Made by a program: the position numbers and the translations under genes
Part shown: piece by piece, positions 51,144-58,829 of the stretch
Layout of the letters: every line of letters begins with the position of its first letter
How positions within the stretch are numbered: the stretch's first letter is position 1
Notes under the pieces: model-generated
The model's input: only the letters and a program-made list of their open reading frames with translations
What the model was told of the DNA's origin: nothing
The model's database searches: none
Assembly (NCBI GenBank): GCA_964371995.1
Contig: CAYJPG010000004.1
Span: 1-64,000, forward strand
Direction: 5' to 3'
DNA from: SHZI01 sp964371995
Lineage (GTDB): Bacteria; Pseudomonadota; Gammaproteobacteria; Steroidobacterales; GCA-2729495
DNA: 64,000 nucleotides

Positions 51144-52097
51144 ATGGAATTTTTCAGCAAGATAACCAACGTGAATTTCCTCGCCCAGCGGCGCGTGGCG
51201 GGCGTGTTTTCGGCGATCCTGATGATCGGTTCGCTCATCCTGGTGATCCCCGGCGTGCGCGGACTCAATTTCGGTATCGATTTCACCGGCGGTGTACTGC
51301 TGGAGCTGGGTTACCAGGGGCCTGCGAACCTGCCGGACATCCGCGAGCGGCTGGCTGCCAGCAATTTCGCCGACGCGCAGGTGCAGAACTTTGGTACAGC
51401 CAGTGATGTGATGATTCGGCTCCTGCCGCGCGAAGGACTCGATAATAAAGAGGTCGCCAGGCAGATCATCGCCGTGCTGAAGGCCGGTGACCCGACCGTA
51501 GAGCTGCGTCGTACGGAGTTCGTCGGCCCGCAGGTCGGTCAGGAGCTGACCGAGCAGGGCTCGCTGGCGATGCTGTTTGCAATGCTCATGATTACGGCCT
51601 ACATCATGGTGCGCTTTCAGTGGAAGTTCGCCCTGGGCGCCATTATCGCGACCCTGCATGATCCGATCGTTACGCTGGGTTTCTTTGCGCTGAGCGGTAT
51701 CACTTTCGACCTGTCCGTGCTCGCCGCGATGCTGGCAATCGTTGGTTATTCCGTCAATGACACGATCGTCGTCTTCGACCGGATCCGCGAGAATTTCCGC
51801 AAGATCCGCCGCGGCGAAACCGAAGAGATCATGAACATTTCGATCAATGAAACGCTGAGTCGCACGATCATGACCAGTTTCCTGACCATGCTCATGGTCC
51901 TTGCCATGCTGTTCTTCGGTGGCGAGACGCTGCGCGGTTTCTCCAGTGCGCTGACTGTCGGTATCGTCATTGGCACCTATTCGTCGATCTTTGTGGCCAG
52001 CGCGCTGGCGCTGTCCCTCAAGGCGACTGCGGCGGATCTGGTGCCGCCCAAACAGGGGAAGGGCGAGGGCCAGGACGAAGTCGACTCGATGCCCTGA
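51144..52097 (+). CDS. secF: Protein translocase subunit SecF
   Basis: A protein of about 317 residues begun at MEFFSKITNVNFLAQRR; the frame is open a little further upstream but would overlap secD. It has six helices, the N-terminal motif LNFGIDFTGGVLLELG and the conserved VGYSVNDTIVVFDRIREN with proton-path Asp. The end (SLKATAADLVPPKQGKGE) is charged. It forms the SecDF-YajC complex with its neighbours. It is convergent with suhB, with a short hairpin at its stop codon. Confidence 0.97.
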   Translation: MEFFSKITNVNFLAQRRVAGVFSAILMIGSLILVIPGVRGLNFGIDFTGGVLLELGYQGPANLPDIRERLAASNFADAQVQNFGTASDVMIRLLPREGLDNKEVARQIIAVLKAGDPTVELRRTEFVGPQVGQELTEQGSLAMLFAMLMITAYIMVRFQWKFALGAIIATLHDPIVTLGFFALSGITFDLSVLAAMLAIVGYSVNDTIVVFDRIRENFRKIRRGETEEIMNISINETLSRTIMTSFLTMLMVLAMLFFGGETLRGFSSALTVGIVIGTYSSIFVASALALSLKATAADLVPPKQGKGEGQDEVDSMP

Positions 52098-52107
52098 TAA
52101 TCAGGGC
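52091..52107. terminator. Hairpin at the secF/suhB convergent junction
   Basis: GCCCTGA and TCAGGGC form a 7-bp stem with a 3-base loop around the secF stop codon, between convergent genes. The stem is short and there is no T-run, so it is a weak terminator candidate. Confidence 0.35.
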
Positions 52108-52134
52108 GCTGGCCCTTTCCGGGCGCGGCGCGCC

Positions 52135-52938
52135 TCAGGCCGGTCCGGTGTCCGCGTTCAGGTGTTGCGTGAACAGCTCGCGCAACGCATCGTGAATTTT
52201 CAGATTGCCGGCAAGCACATTGCCGCTGTCCATATGTGAGCCGCTGCCGGTCAGGTTGCTGACCACGCCGCCGGCTTCCTGGATCATCAGCGTGCCGGCG
52301 GCCACGTCCCAGATCTCGAGGCCGAATTCGAAAAAACCATCCAGCCGGCCGGCCGCCAGGTAGCACAGGTCGAGTGCAGCCGAGCCCGGGCGGCGCACGC
52401 CTGCCGTGTTTTCCATGACACTGCCAAGCATGCCCAGATAGGTTTTCATCCAGCGCGTATTGCTGCGATAGGGGAAGCCGGTGCCGATCAGGGTGCCTTC
52501 GAGTTCCCGGCGTTCGCTGACCCGGATGCGCTTGCCGTCGAGCTGGGCGCCCCGGCCACGCATGGTGGTAAAGAGCTCCTGGCGGCAGGGATCGTAAACG
52601 ACGCCGACCTCCAGAACATCGCGCTTGCGCAGGGCGATCGAGACGGAAAAGGTGGGAAAACCGTGCAGGAAGTTGGTGGTGCCGTCGAGCGGGTCGATGA
52701 TCCAGACGAACTCGCTGCTGCCGTGTCGCCCGGACTCTTCAGCGAGGATGGCGTGGTCCGGATAACGCTTGTGGATGCTCTCGATGATGGCCTGTTCGGC
52801 CGCCTGGTCGACCTGCGTGACATATTCATTGCGGGCCTTGGCCTTGATCTCCAGCTGATCGAGGCGTGACAGCGAGCGGATAGCGATATCGCCGGCGCGC
52901 CGTGCCGCCTGGATTGCCGTATTCAGCATTGCCTGCAT
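52135..52938 (-). CDS. suhB: Inositol-1-monophosphatase family protein SuhB
   Basis: A 267-residue Li-sensitive-type phosphatase of the IMPase family. The metal site is in AILAEESGRHG and WIIDPLDGTTNFLHGFP, the second metal-site element is EIWDVAAGTLMIQEAGG, and GSAALDLCYLAAGRLDGF lies between. In E. coli SuhB also joins the ribosomal RNA antitermination complex, so its role may be regulatory. The start ATG is 9 bases ahead of a second possible ATG. It is divergent from trmJ. Confidence 0.95.
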   Translation of the reverse strand: MQAMLNTAIQAARRAGDIAIRSLSRLDQLEIKAKARNEYVTQVDQAAEQAIIESIHKRYPDHAILAEESGRHGSSEFVWIIDPLDGTTNFLHGFPTFSVSIALRKRDVLEVGVVYDPCRQELFTTMRGRGAQLDGKRIRVSERRELEGTLIGTGFPYRSNTRWMKTYLGMLGSVMENTAGVRRPGSAALDLCYLAAGRLDGFFEFGLEIWDVAAGTLMIQEAGGVVSNLTGSGSHMDSGNVLAGNLKIHDALRELFTQHLNADTGPA

Positions 52939-53013
52939 GGATATGTCTGCCTGTCGCGCGGGGCGGCCATTGTACGCATCAACGCTTGCGCTGCCAGCTT
53001 ACAATGCCGGCCT

Positions 53014-53751
53014 ATGTCCAGTTCAGCCGACATCCGTTTCGTGCTCTTCGAGCCCACCCACCCCGGCAACATCGGTTCGGTAGCCCGGGCGATCAAGACC
53101 ATGGGCTTTCAGCAGCTGTACCTGGTCAATCCACCAGCGGAGCATATCTGCACTGATTCCCGCGCGATGGCCTCCGGCGCCCAGGACGTACTGCATGGCG
53201 CGAAGGTCGTCACCAGCCTGCCGGAAGCGCTGGAGGGCTGTGGCCTGGTGCTTGGCGCCAGCGCCCGCCACCGGCGAATCGGTTGCCCCGAGATGGATCC
53301 GCGTGAGTGTGCGCGGCAGGCCATGGAGCACGCGCCCGGCAAGCCGGTGGCCCTGGTTTTCGGCCCGGAGCGGTCGGGGCTCGCCAACGAAGAGCTCGAT
53401 CTCTGCAGCGCAATCGTCTACATACCGGCCAATCCGGACTACAGTTCGCTGAACCTTTCCCAGGCGGTACAGATCATCGCCTATGAGCTGCGGCAGCAGC
53501 AGATCCTCGAACGCGAGCTCCCGCCGCGTGAATCGCCGCTGGCTGGTCCGGCCGCCATGGAACTCTTCTACGAACACTTCGAGCGCGTGCTGCTGGCCAG
53601 TGGTTTTCTGAATCCGCAGAATCCGCGCCATCTGATGCGTCGCATTCGCCGTCTGTTCAACCGCGCGCAGGTGGACGAGAACGAGCTGAACATCCTGCGC
53701 GGCATTCTCAGTGCCGTGGCGCCGGGATCGGGGCCCCGGCCGAAGCCCTGA
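53014..53751 (+). CDS. trmJ: tRNA (cytidine/uridine-32-2'-O)-methyltransferase TrmJ
   Basis: A 245-residue SPOUT-class methyltransferase that methylates ribose at position 32 of tRNAs. N-terminal IRFVLFEPTHPGNIGSVARA gives the TrmH-like start, and the knot SAM-binding motifs are PVALVFGPERSGLANEEL and IPANPDYSSLNLSQAVQII. A C-terminal helical extension (RRLFNRAQVDENELNILRGI) follows, as in E. coli TrmJ. It precedes iscS by two bases, the arrangement seen in many gammaproteobacteria, where iscR usually intervenes; here iscR is absent. Confidence 0.95.
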   Translation: MSSSADIRFVLFEPTHPGNIGSVARAIKTMGFQQLYLVNPPAEHICTDSRAMASGAQDVLHGAKVVTSLPEALEGCGLVLGASARHRRIGCPEMDPRECARQAMEHAPGKPVALVFGPERSGLANEELDLCSAIVYIPANPDYSSLNLSQAVQIIAYELRQQQILERELPPRESPLAGPAAMELFYEHFERVLLASGFLNPQNPRHLMRRIRRLFNRAQVDENELNILRGILSAVAPGSGPRPKP

Positions 53752-53753
53752 GC

Positions 53754-54929
53754 ATGCAGCTGCCGGTCTACCTCGATTACGCGGCCAGCACACCGGTCGA
53801 TCCGGCCGTCGCCGAGCTGATGGCGGATTGCCTGCGCAGGCCGGCGCTTGCAGCGAATCCCGCTGCACTCGGTCACGCTGCCGGGCGCGCAGCGCAGGCG
53901 CTGGTCGAGGCTGCACGTGCGCAGGTCGCTGCGCTGATCAATGCGCAGCCCGACGAAATCATCTTCACCTCAGGCGCGACCGAGGCCGACAATCTGGCCG
54001 TGATTGGTGCAGCGCGGTTTTGTCAGTCGCGCGGCCGGCATCTCGTGACCTCACTGACCGAACACAAGGCCGTCATTGAGAGCTGCCGGCATCTCGCCAC
54101 GCAGGGCTGGCGCATCACCTGGCTCAAGCCGGATGCAGATGGTCTGATCGCGCCGGCGGCTATCGAAGCAGCGCTGGAGCCGGATACGGTTCTGGTCTCG
54201 CTGATGCACGTCAACAACGAGACGGGCGTGGTGCTGGACATCGCGGCGATCGCGGCGATTTGCCGGCGTCACGATGTGCTGCTGCACGTGGATGCGGCAC
54301 AGAGCGCGGGTCGCGAAAGGATCGATGTGCGCGCCGGGCAGATCGATCTGCTCTCGCTCTCGGCGCACAAGATCTATGGCCCCAAAGGTGTCGGCGCGCT
54401 GTTTATCGATCGGGAACGTGTACGGCGTGTGTCGCCGCTGCTCTTTGGCGGCGGTCAGGAGCGCGGTTTGCGTCCCGGTACGATTGCGACGCACCAGGTG
54501 GCGGGGATGGGAGAAGCCTTTCGTCTCGCGGCACAGCGCCTGCCCGATGAAGCACAGCATGCGACAGCGCTGCGTGACCAGCTCTGGTCGGGCCTGCAGC
54601 AGGTGCCGGGCATCCTGCTGAACGGCCATGCCGAGCGGCGGAGCGCACACATACTGAACGTGAGCATCGCCGGCGTCGAAGGCGAGAGCCTGTTCTACGG
54701 CCTTGCCGATCTCTGTGTCGCCAGCGGTTCGGCCTGTACCAGCCTGAGCAATGAAGCCTCCTATGTGTTGCGCGCACTTGGCCGTCCGGCCGCGCTTGCC
54801 CAGAGTTCCATCCGCTTCTCTCTCGGCAGGCAGAGCACCGCGGCTGAAGTCGATTTCGCCGTCGAATGCGTGCTGCGTGCAGTGCGGCATCTGCGCAGTT
54901 TCAGCCCCGTCAAGGTGCCGGGAGCCTGA
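53754..54929 (+). CDS. iscS: Cysteine desulfurase IscS
   Basis: A 391-residue PLP enzyme that takes sulfur from cysteine for Fe-S clusters and tRNA thiolation. The PLP lysine is Lys206 in SLSAHKIYGPKG and the catalytic His104 is in TEHKAVIE. The persulfide-forming Cys328 is in CVASGSACTSLSN, in the long mobile loop of IscS-type enzymes; numbering coincides with E. coli IscS. Start and end agree with the family, with a slightly variable C-terminus. It is followed by the IscU-like scaffold after 3 bases, so the two are co-expressed. Confidence 0.94.
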   Translation: MQLPVYLDYAASTPVDPAVAELMADCLRRPALAANPAALGHAAGRAAQALVEAARAQVAALINAQPDEIIFTSGATEADNLAVIGAARFCQSRGRHLVTSLTEHKAVIESCRHLATQGWRITWLKPDADGLIAPAAIEAALEPDTVLVSLMHVNNETGVVLDIAAIAAICRRHDVLLHVDAAQSAGRERIDVRAGQIDLLSLSAHKIYGPKGVGALFIDRERVRRVSPLLFGGGQERGLRPGTIATHQVAGMGEAFRLAAQRLPDEAQHATALRDQLWSGLQQVPGILLNGHAERRSAHILNVSIAGVEGESLFYGLADLCVASGSACTSLSNEASYVLRALGRPAALAQSSIRFSLGRQSTAAEVDFAVECVLRAVRHLRSFSPVKVPGA

Positions 54930-54932
54930 GGC

Positions 54933-55334
54933 ATGGACTATTCCAGCGAAGTCGCCCGGCATTTCACCGCGCCCCGGCAGGCGGGGACGCTCCCACCCGG
55001 CCCGGGCACGCCGGTGTGCGGCGAAGGGGGCTCTGTGGAGCAGGGCGCCTGGGTTGTTTTTCAGGCGCGGATCGACGCAGGGCGTGTGGTGGCGCTGGCC
55101 TGGCAGGCATATGGCTGCCCGCATGTGATCGCCGCCTGCAGCCTGGCTGCCGAAATGCTGACCGGCTGCGCAGCTGCGGAACTGGGGACTTTCGAGCCCC
55201 TGTGCCTGCGCGCGCCGCTCGATGTGCCGGCGCTGAAGAGCGGGCGGCTGCTGATCATTCAAGATGCCTTGCGTAAGTGCTTGGCAGCTTGGGACAATGG
55301 CGGCCAGCGTAGTCCCTTGAACAAGAGGTATTGA
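54933..55334 (+). CDS. Divergent IscU-like Fe-S scaffold lacking the third cluster cysteine
   Basis: A 133-residue IscU/NifU-N-like protein. The first two cluster cysteines are recognisable as Cys29 (TPVCGEGG) and Cys62 (WQAYGCPHVIAACSLAAEML). Where IscU has the motif with Cys106, the aligned segment reads ALKSGRLLIIQDALRKCL, with Arg105 in place of the cysteine. The conserved Asp after the first cysteine is Glu. Other cysteines (69, 79, 91, 116) exist but are off-register. It may hold clusters differently or have a regulatory role. It overlaps iscA as TGATG, and the gene order iscS-iscU-like-iscA is kept. Confidence 0.8.
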   Translation: MDYSSEVARHFTAPRQAGTLPPGPGTPVCGEGGSVEQGAWVVFQARIDAGRVVALAWQAYGCPHVIAACSLAAEMLTGCAAAELGTFEPLCLRAPLDVPALKSGRLLIIQDALRKCLAAWDNGGQRSPLNKRY

Positions 55335-55669
55335 TGGTGGCGGTCGTACTGACTGAGAACGCCCTGAAAAGGGCGCGCGCGTTTGTTGGCAGCCCCGATT
55401 CCGCAGCAGCCGGAGTCGGGCTGCGCATTGGTATCCGCCGTACCGGCTGCTCGGGTATGGCCTATGTGGTCAGCGTTGCCGAATCGGTGACGCCTGAGGA
55501 TGTGGTCTTCGATCAGGCCGGCGTAAAGGTCGTCATCGATCGCACGGCCCTCGCCGTGATCGATGGTACCGAAGTTGATTTCGTCCGTGAGGGTCTGAAC
55601 GAGGCATTCCGCTTCCGCAATCCCAAGGCCAAAGGCGAGTGTGGCTGCGGCGAAAGTTTTTCTGTCTGA
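55334..55669 (+). CDS. iscA: IscA/ErpA-family A-type Fe-S carrier
   Basis: A 111-residue A-type carrier protein that passes Fe-S clusters to target enzymes. The three conserved cysteines are Cys39 in RTGCSGMAYV and Cys103/Cys105 in KGECGCGESF. The start used is the ATG overlapping the previous stop; AGAGG lies 6 bases before it, and a TTG one codon earlier is possible. The hscB, hscA and fdx genes that follow iscA in many gammaproteobacteria are absent; ndk comes next. Confidence 0.92.
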   Translation: MVAVVLTENALKRARAFVGSPDSAAAGVGLRIGIRRTGCSGMAYVVSVAESVTPEDVVFDQAGVKVVIDRTALAVIDGTEVDFVREGLNEAFRFRNPKAKGECGCGESFSV

Positions 55670-55702
55670 ACAATCCTGAAACCTGCGAGTACTGGAGCAT
55701 CC

Positions 55703-56134
55703 ATGACGATTGAACGAACGCTTTCCATCATCAAGCCTGATGGCGTACAGAAGAACCTGATCGGCGAAGTCTATCGTCGTTTCGAAAAGGCCGGCCTGAA
55801 GGTCATCGCCGCGCGCATGCTGCATCTGACTACGGCGCAGGCTGAGGCGTTCTATGCAGTGCATCGCGAACGGCCTTTCTACCGTGACCTCGTCAACTAC
55901 ATGACGACCGGCCCGGTCATCGCGCAGGTCCTCGAAGGTGAGAAAGCCGTTGAGGCCCATCGGCGCATCATGGGAGCGACGGATCCAAAGAAGGCTGACG
56001 CGGGCACGATTCGCAAGGACTTTGCTGCCAGCATCGAAGAGAACGTCGTGCACGGTTCCGATGCGGCGGAAACCGCCCGGCAGGAGATCAGTTTCTTCTT
56101 CGCCGAGGCCGACATCTGCCCGCGGACCCGGTAA
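55703..56134 (+). CDS. ndk: Nucleoside diphosphate kinase
   Basis: A 143-residue enzyme that transfers the terminal phosphate from ATP to other NDPs. The phospho-histidine is His117 in NVVHGSDAAETA. The KPDGVQKNLIGEVYRRFE start and TDPKKADAGTIRKDFA segment are exact family features. Length is the usual 143. It is followed after 6 bases by rlmN, as in many gammaproteobacteria. Confidence 0.98.
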   Translation: MTIERTLSIIKPDGVQKNLIGEVYRRFEKAGLKVIAARMLHLTTAQAEAFYAVHRERPFYRDLVNYMTTGPVIAQVLEGEKAVEAHRRIMGATDPKKADAGTIRKDFAASIEENVVHGSDAAETARQEISFFFAEADICPRTR

Positions 56135-56140
56135 GCGCTG

Positions 56141-57259
56141 GTGAACGAAGTTGTTCAGCTTGTTGCTTCGGGGCAGGCCCTCCTGGGTCTGCCGCGGGCC
56201 GAGCTTGAGCAGGTCTTCGCAGGCTACGGCGAGAAGCCGTTCCGCGCCCGGCAACTGATGCGCTGGATGTATGGCCGCGGGGTGCTCGACCCGGCGGCCA
56301 TGACCGACATGTCGGTGGCATTGCGCGAGCGGCTCACGCTGATGGCGGACTTCCATCTGCCCGTGATCGATGCGTGTCAGGAATCTGCCGACGGCACCGT
56401 GAAGTGGCGGCTCCGGGTCGGTGCGGGCCAGCTCATCGAGACGGTGTTCATCCCGGAGGAGGGTCGCGGTACGCTGTGTGTCTCCTCGCAGGTCGGTTGT
56501 GCGCTCGACTGCTCTTTCTGTGCCACCGGCCGCCAGGGCTTTAACCGCAATCTGACCGCCGCAGAGATTATTGCGCAGGTGGTCATCGCGACGCGCGAGC
56601 TCGGTCTGGTTGCGGGCCGTTCACGGATTACCAATATCGTCTTCATGGGGATGGGTGAGCCGCTGGCCAATTTCCGGCCCGTGGTGCAGGCCTGTTCGGT
56701 GCTCATCGATGATCTCGGCTTCCAGCTGTCGCGCCGGCGGGTGACGGTGAGCACCTCGGGCCTGGTGCCGCAGATCCGCAAGCTGGCGCAGGAGAGCAAT
56801 GTTGCGCTGGCAGTCTCCCTGCACGCGCCCGACGACGAGCTGCGCAATCAGCTGGTGCCGATCAACCGGCGGCATCCGATTGCCGAACTGCTCGAAGCCT
56901 GCTGGGACTACGCCGAAACGACCAATGCGGTCGGCATCACTTTCGAATATGTGATGCTCGCTGGCGTCAACGATGCCGAGAGTCATGCGCGCGGGTTGGT
57001 GAAGCTGCTGGCCAACCGGCCGGCCAAGCTGAACCTGATTCCCTTCAACCCGTTTCCCGGCAGCGACTACCGTCGTTCTTCAGGCGCGGCGCTCGACCGC
57101 TTTCGCGCGATCCTGATCGACGCCGGCATCATGACGATAACCCGGCGCACGCGGGGTGATGATATCGCGGCGGCCTGCGGGCAACTCGCCGGCCAGGTCA
57201 ACAACCGGGTGAGGGTGCCGCTGGGCACCAGGCTGCATGAGGTCACATGGCACAACTGA
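56141..57259 (+). CDS. rlmN: 23S rRNA/tRNA (adenine C2) methyltransferase RlmN
   Basis: A 372-residue radical SAM enzyme that methylates C2 of A2503 in 23S rRNA and A37 in some tRNAs. The cluster cysteines are Cys120, Cys124 and Cys127 in CALDCSFCATGRQG. The mechanistic, methyl-carrying cysteine lies near the end in RGDDIAAACGQL. GMGEPLANFRPVVQA and NLIPFNPFPGSDY are typical. It begins with GTG, six bases after ndk, and overlaps pilF by 13 bases. Confidence 0.96.
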   Translation: MNEVVQLVASGQALLGLPRAELEQVFAGYGEKPFRARQLMRWMYGRGVLDPAAMTDMSVALRERLTLMADFHLPVIDACQESADGTVKWRLRVGAGQLIETVFIPEEGRGTLCVSSQVGCALDCSFCATGRQGFNRNLTAAEIIAQVVIATRELGLVAGRSRITNIVFMGMGEPLANFRPVVQACSVLIDDLGFQLSRRRVTVSTSGLVPQIRKLAQESNVALAVSLHAPDDELRNQLVPINRRHPIAELLEACWDYAETTNAVGITFEYVMLAGVNDAESHARGLVKLLANRPAKLNLIPFNPFPGSDYRRSSGAALDRFRAILIDAGIMTITRRTRGDDIAAACGQLAGQVNNRVRVPLGTRLHEVTWHN

Positions 57260-58014
57260 CAGTCATCATCACGCTGCTTGCCCTGGCCCTGGCCGGGTGT
57301 GTAACCACGACCACGGGATCGCAACCTGCGCCGAGTTCGCCGGACGAGGCTGCCGGATACAACATGCAGCTTGGAATCAGCTATCTGCGCCAGAACAAAT
57401 TGCAGCTGGCGCGTAGCAAGCTGGAAAATGCCATCAGGCTGGATCCGGGTCTGGCCACCGCGCATGTCGCACTCGGTGTGGTTTTCGAACGGCTCGAAGA
57501 CCCGGCCGGCGCTGAGCGTCACTACAGGCGTGCCGTCGACCTCAATCCCGACAGTCCTGACACCCTCAACGCACTGGCGGTATTTACCTGCCAGCGCAAG
57601 GGTGAGCCGAAGGAAGCGTTGCGGCTGTTCGACAGGGCGCTCGCGATACCGCTCTCGGTCAGTACGGCCAACCGTGCGATGCTTGCTACCAATGCCGGTA
57701 CCTGCGCCAAGAGCATCGACCTGAACCGTGCGGAGGGCTATCTGCGCGGCGCGCTGAATGAGAACCCGGATTACAACGACGCGCTGCTCCAGCTGGCTGA
57801 AGTGACGCTGGAAGCCGGGCGAGCACTTCAGGCCAGGGCATTCATCGAGCGCTATCTGGCGGCCGGCCAGTCGTCATCGGCCGCACTCTGGCTTGCGGTG
57901 CGTATCGAGCGTGCGCTTGACGACAGTGATGCTGCTGACAAGTATGCAGATACCCTGCTCAAGCAGTTCCCGTCCTCGGACGAAGCCCGCCGACTGAGCG
58001 AGTCGAAATCTTGA
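57247..58014 (+). CDS. pilF: Type IV pilus biogenesis TPR lipoprotein PilF/PilW
   Basis: A 255-residue outer-membrane lipoprotein: lipobox LALAGC gives Cys18 as the lipid site. Several TPR repeats follow, for example NMQLGISYLRQNKLQLARSK, AHVALGVVFERLEDPAGAER and YNDALLQLAEVTLEAGRA. PilF pilots the secretin PilQ, so pili are expected in this organism. It overlaps rlmN, and rodZ starts (TTG) within its stop codon. This place in the ndk-rlmN-pilF-rodZ-hisS order is standard. Confidence 0.92.
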   Translation: MAQLTVIITLLALALAGCVTTTTGSQPAPSSPDEAAGYNMQLGISYLRQNKLQLARSKLENAIRLDPGLATAHVALGVVFERLEDPAGAERHYRRAVDLNPDSPDTLNALAVFTCQRKGEPKEALRLFDRALAIPLSVSTANRAMLATNAGTCAKSIDLNRAEGYLRGALNENPDYNDALLQLAEVTLEAGRALQARAFIERYLAAGQSSSAALWLAVRIERALDDSDAADKYADTLLKQFPSSDEARRLSESKS

Positions 58015-58820
58015 GCGAAGTGCAGGCCTCTGCGGTGGAATCATCCGCTTCCACAGATACCCGGACCGATGCCGCGCTTTCACTGGGCGCGCGCCTGCGG
58101 TCGGCGCGCAAGGCCCGCGCGCTGAGTCTCGAACAGGCGGGGCAACTGCTGCATCTCGAGGAGTCGATGCTCAGGGCTATCGAAGAAGATCGTTTTGAAG
58201 CGCTGGGCGCACCGGTATTCGTGCGTGGTTATCTCAAGGCTTATGCGGGGTTGCTCGGCCTGTCGGAGCAATCGGTACTCGATGCCTACCAGCAGGCTGA
58301 TCCGGCCTCGGTGCTGCCGCCGAAAATCGTGCGCGACCGTGATGAGCTGCCACCTGTGGGGCCGCGTCTGCCGGTCGCACTGACGATTGCCGGTGTCGGC
58401 GTGCTGGTTTTCGTGCTGCTGTTTTTCGTGTTCCGGTCGGGCGGGGAGAGCCGCGCGCCCATGCCGCAATCCGAAACGCCGGATGAAGTCTCCATGCGGC
58501 CGGTAGAGGCGCCGCCCGCAGAGATCCCCGAAGCGCCACCGGCACCAGAGGCACCGCCGGCTGCGGCCGGCAAACTGGTGCTCGAGTTTGCAGAGGCGTC
58601 CTGGGTGGATATCAGCGACAGTTCGGGTCGCCTGCTGTCAGGTGAGCAACCCGCCGGCAGCCGCCAGGTGCTGAGTGGCGAGCCGCCCTACACCGTGGCC
58701 CTCGGTAACGCGCCCGGGGTGCGCCTGAGCATCGACGGCCAGCCCTGGCCGGTGCCTGAAGGTGCGCGCCCTCCAGGCGGCAATGTGGCCCGTTTCCGTA
58801 TCGAATCGCCGCCCCGGTAG
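58011..58820 (+). CDS. rodZ: Cytoskeletal protein RodZ
   Basis: A 269-residue bitopic membrane protein that links MreB to cell-wall synthesis. An N-terminal cytoplasmic HTH domain (about 25-100) has LGARLRSARKARALSLEQAG and FVRGYLKAYAGLLGL. One membrane helix lies at about 122-142 (PVALTIAGVGVLVFVLLFFV). A Pro-rich linker is followed by the periplasmic DUF4115 domain (LVLEFAEASWVDISDSSGRL). The start is TTG overlapping the pilF stop by 4 bases. Normally ispG follows; here hisS follows directly. Confidence 0.93.
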   Translation: MSEVQASAVESSASTDTRTDAALSLGARLRSARKARALSLEQAGQLLHLEESMLRAIEEDRFEALGAPVFVRGYLKAYAGLLGLSEQSVLDAYQQADPASVLPPKIVRDRDELPPVGPRLPVALTIAGVGVLVFVLLFFVFRSGGESRAPMPQSETPDEVSMRPVEAPPAEIPEAPPAPEAPPAAAGKLVLEFAEASWVDISDSSGRLLSGEQPAGSRQVLSGEPPYTVALGNAPGVRLSIDGQPWPVPEGARPPGGNVARFRIESPPR

Positions 58821-58829
58821 AGCGCAGAT

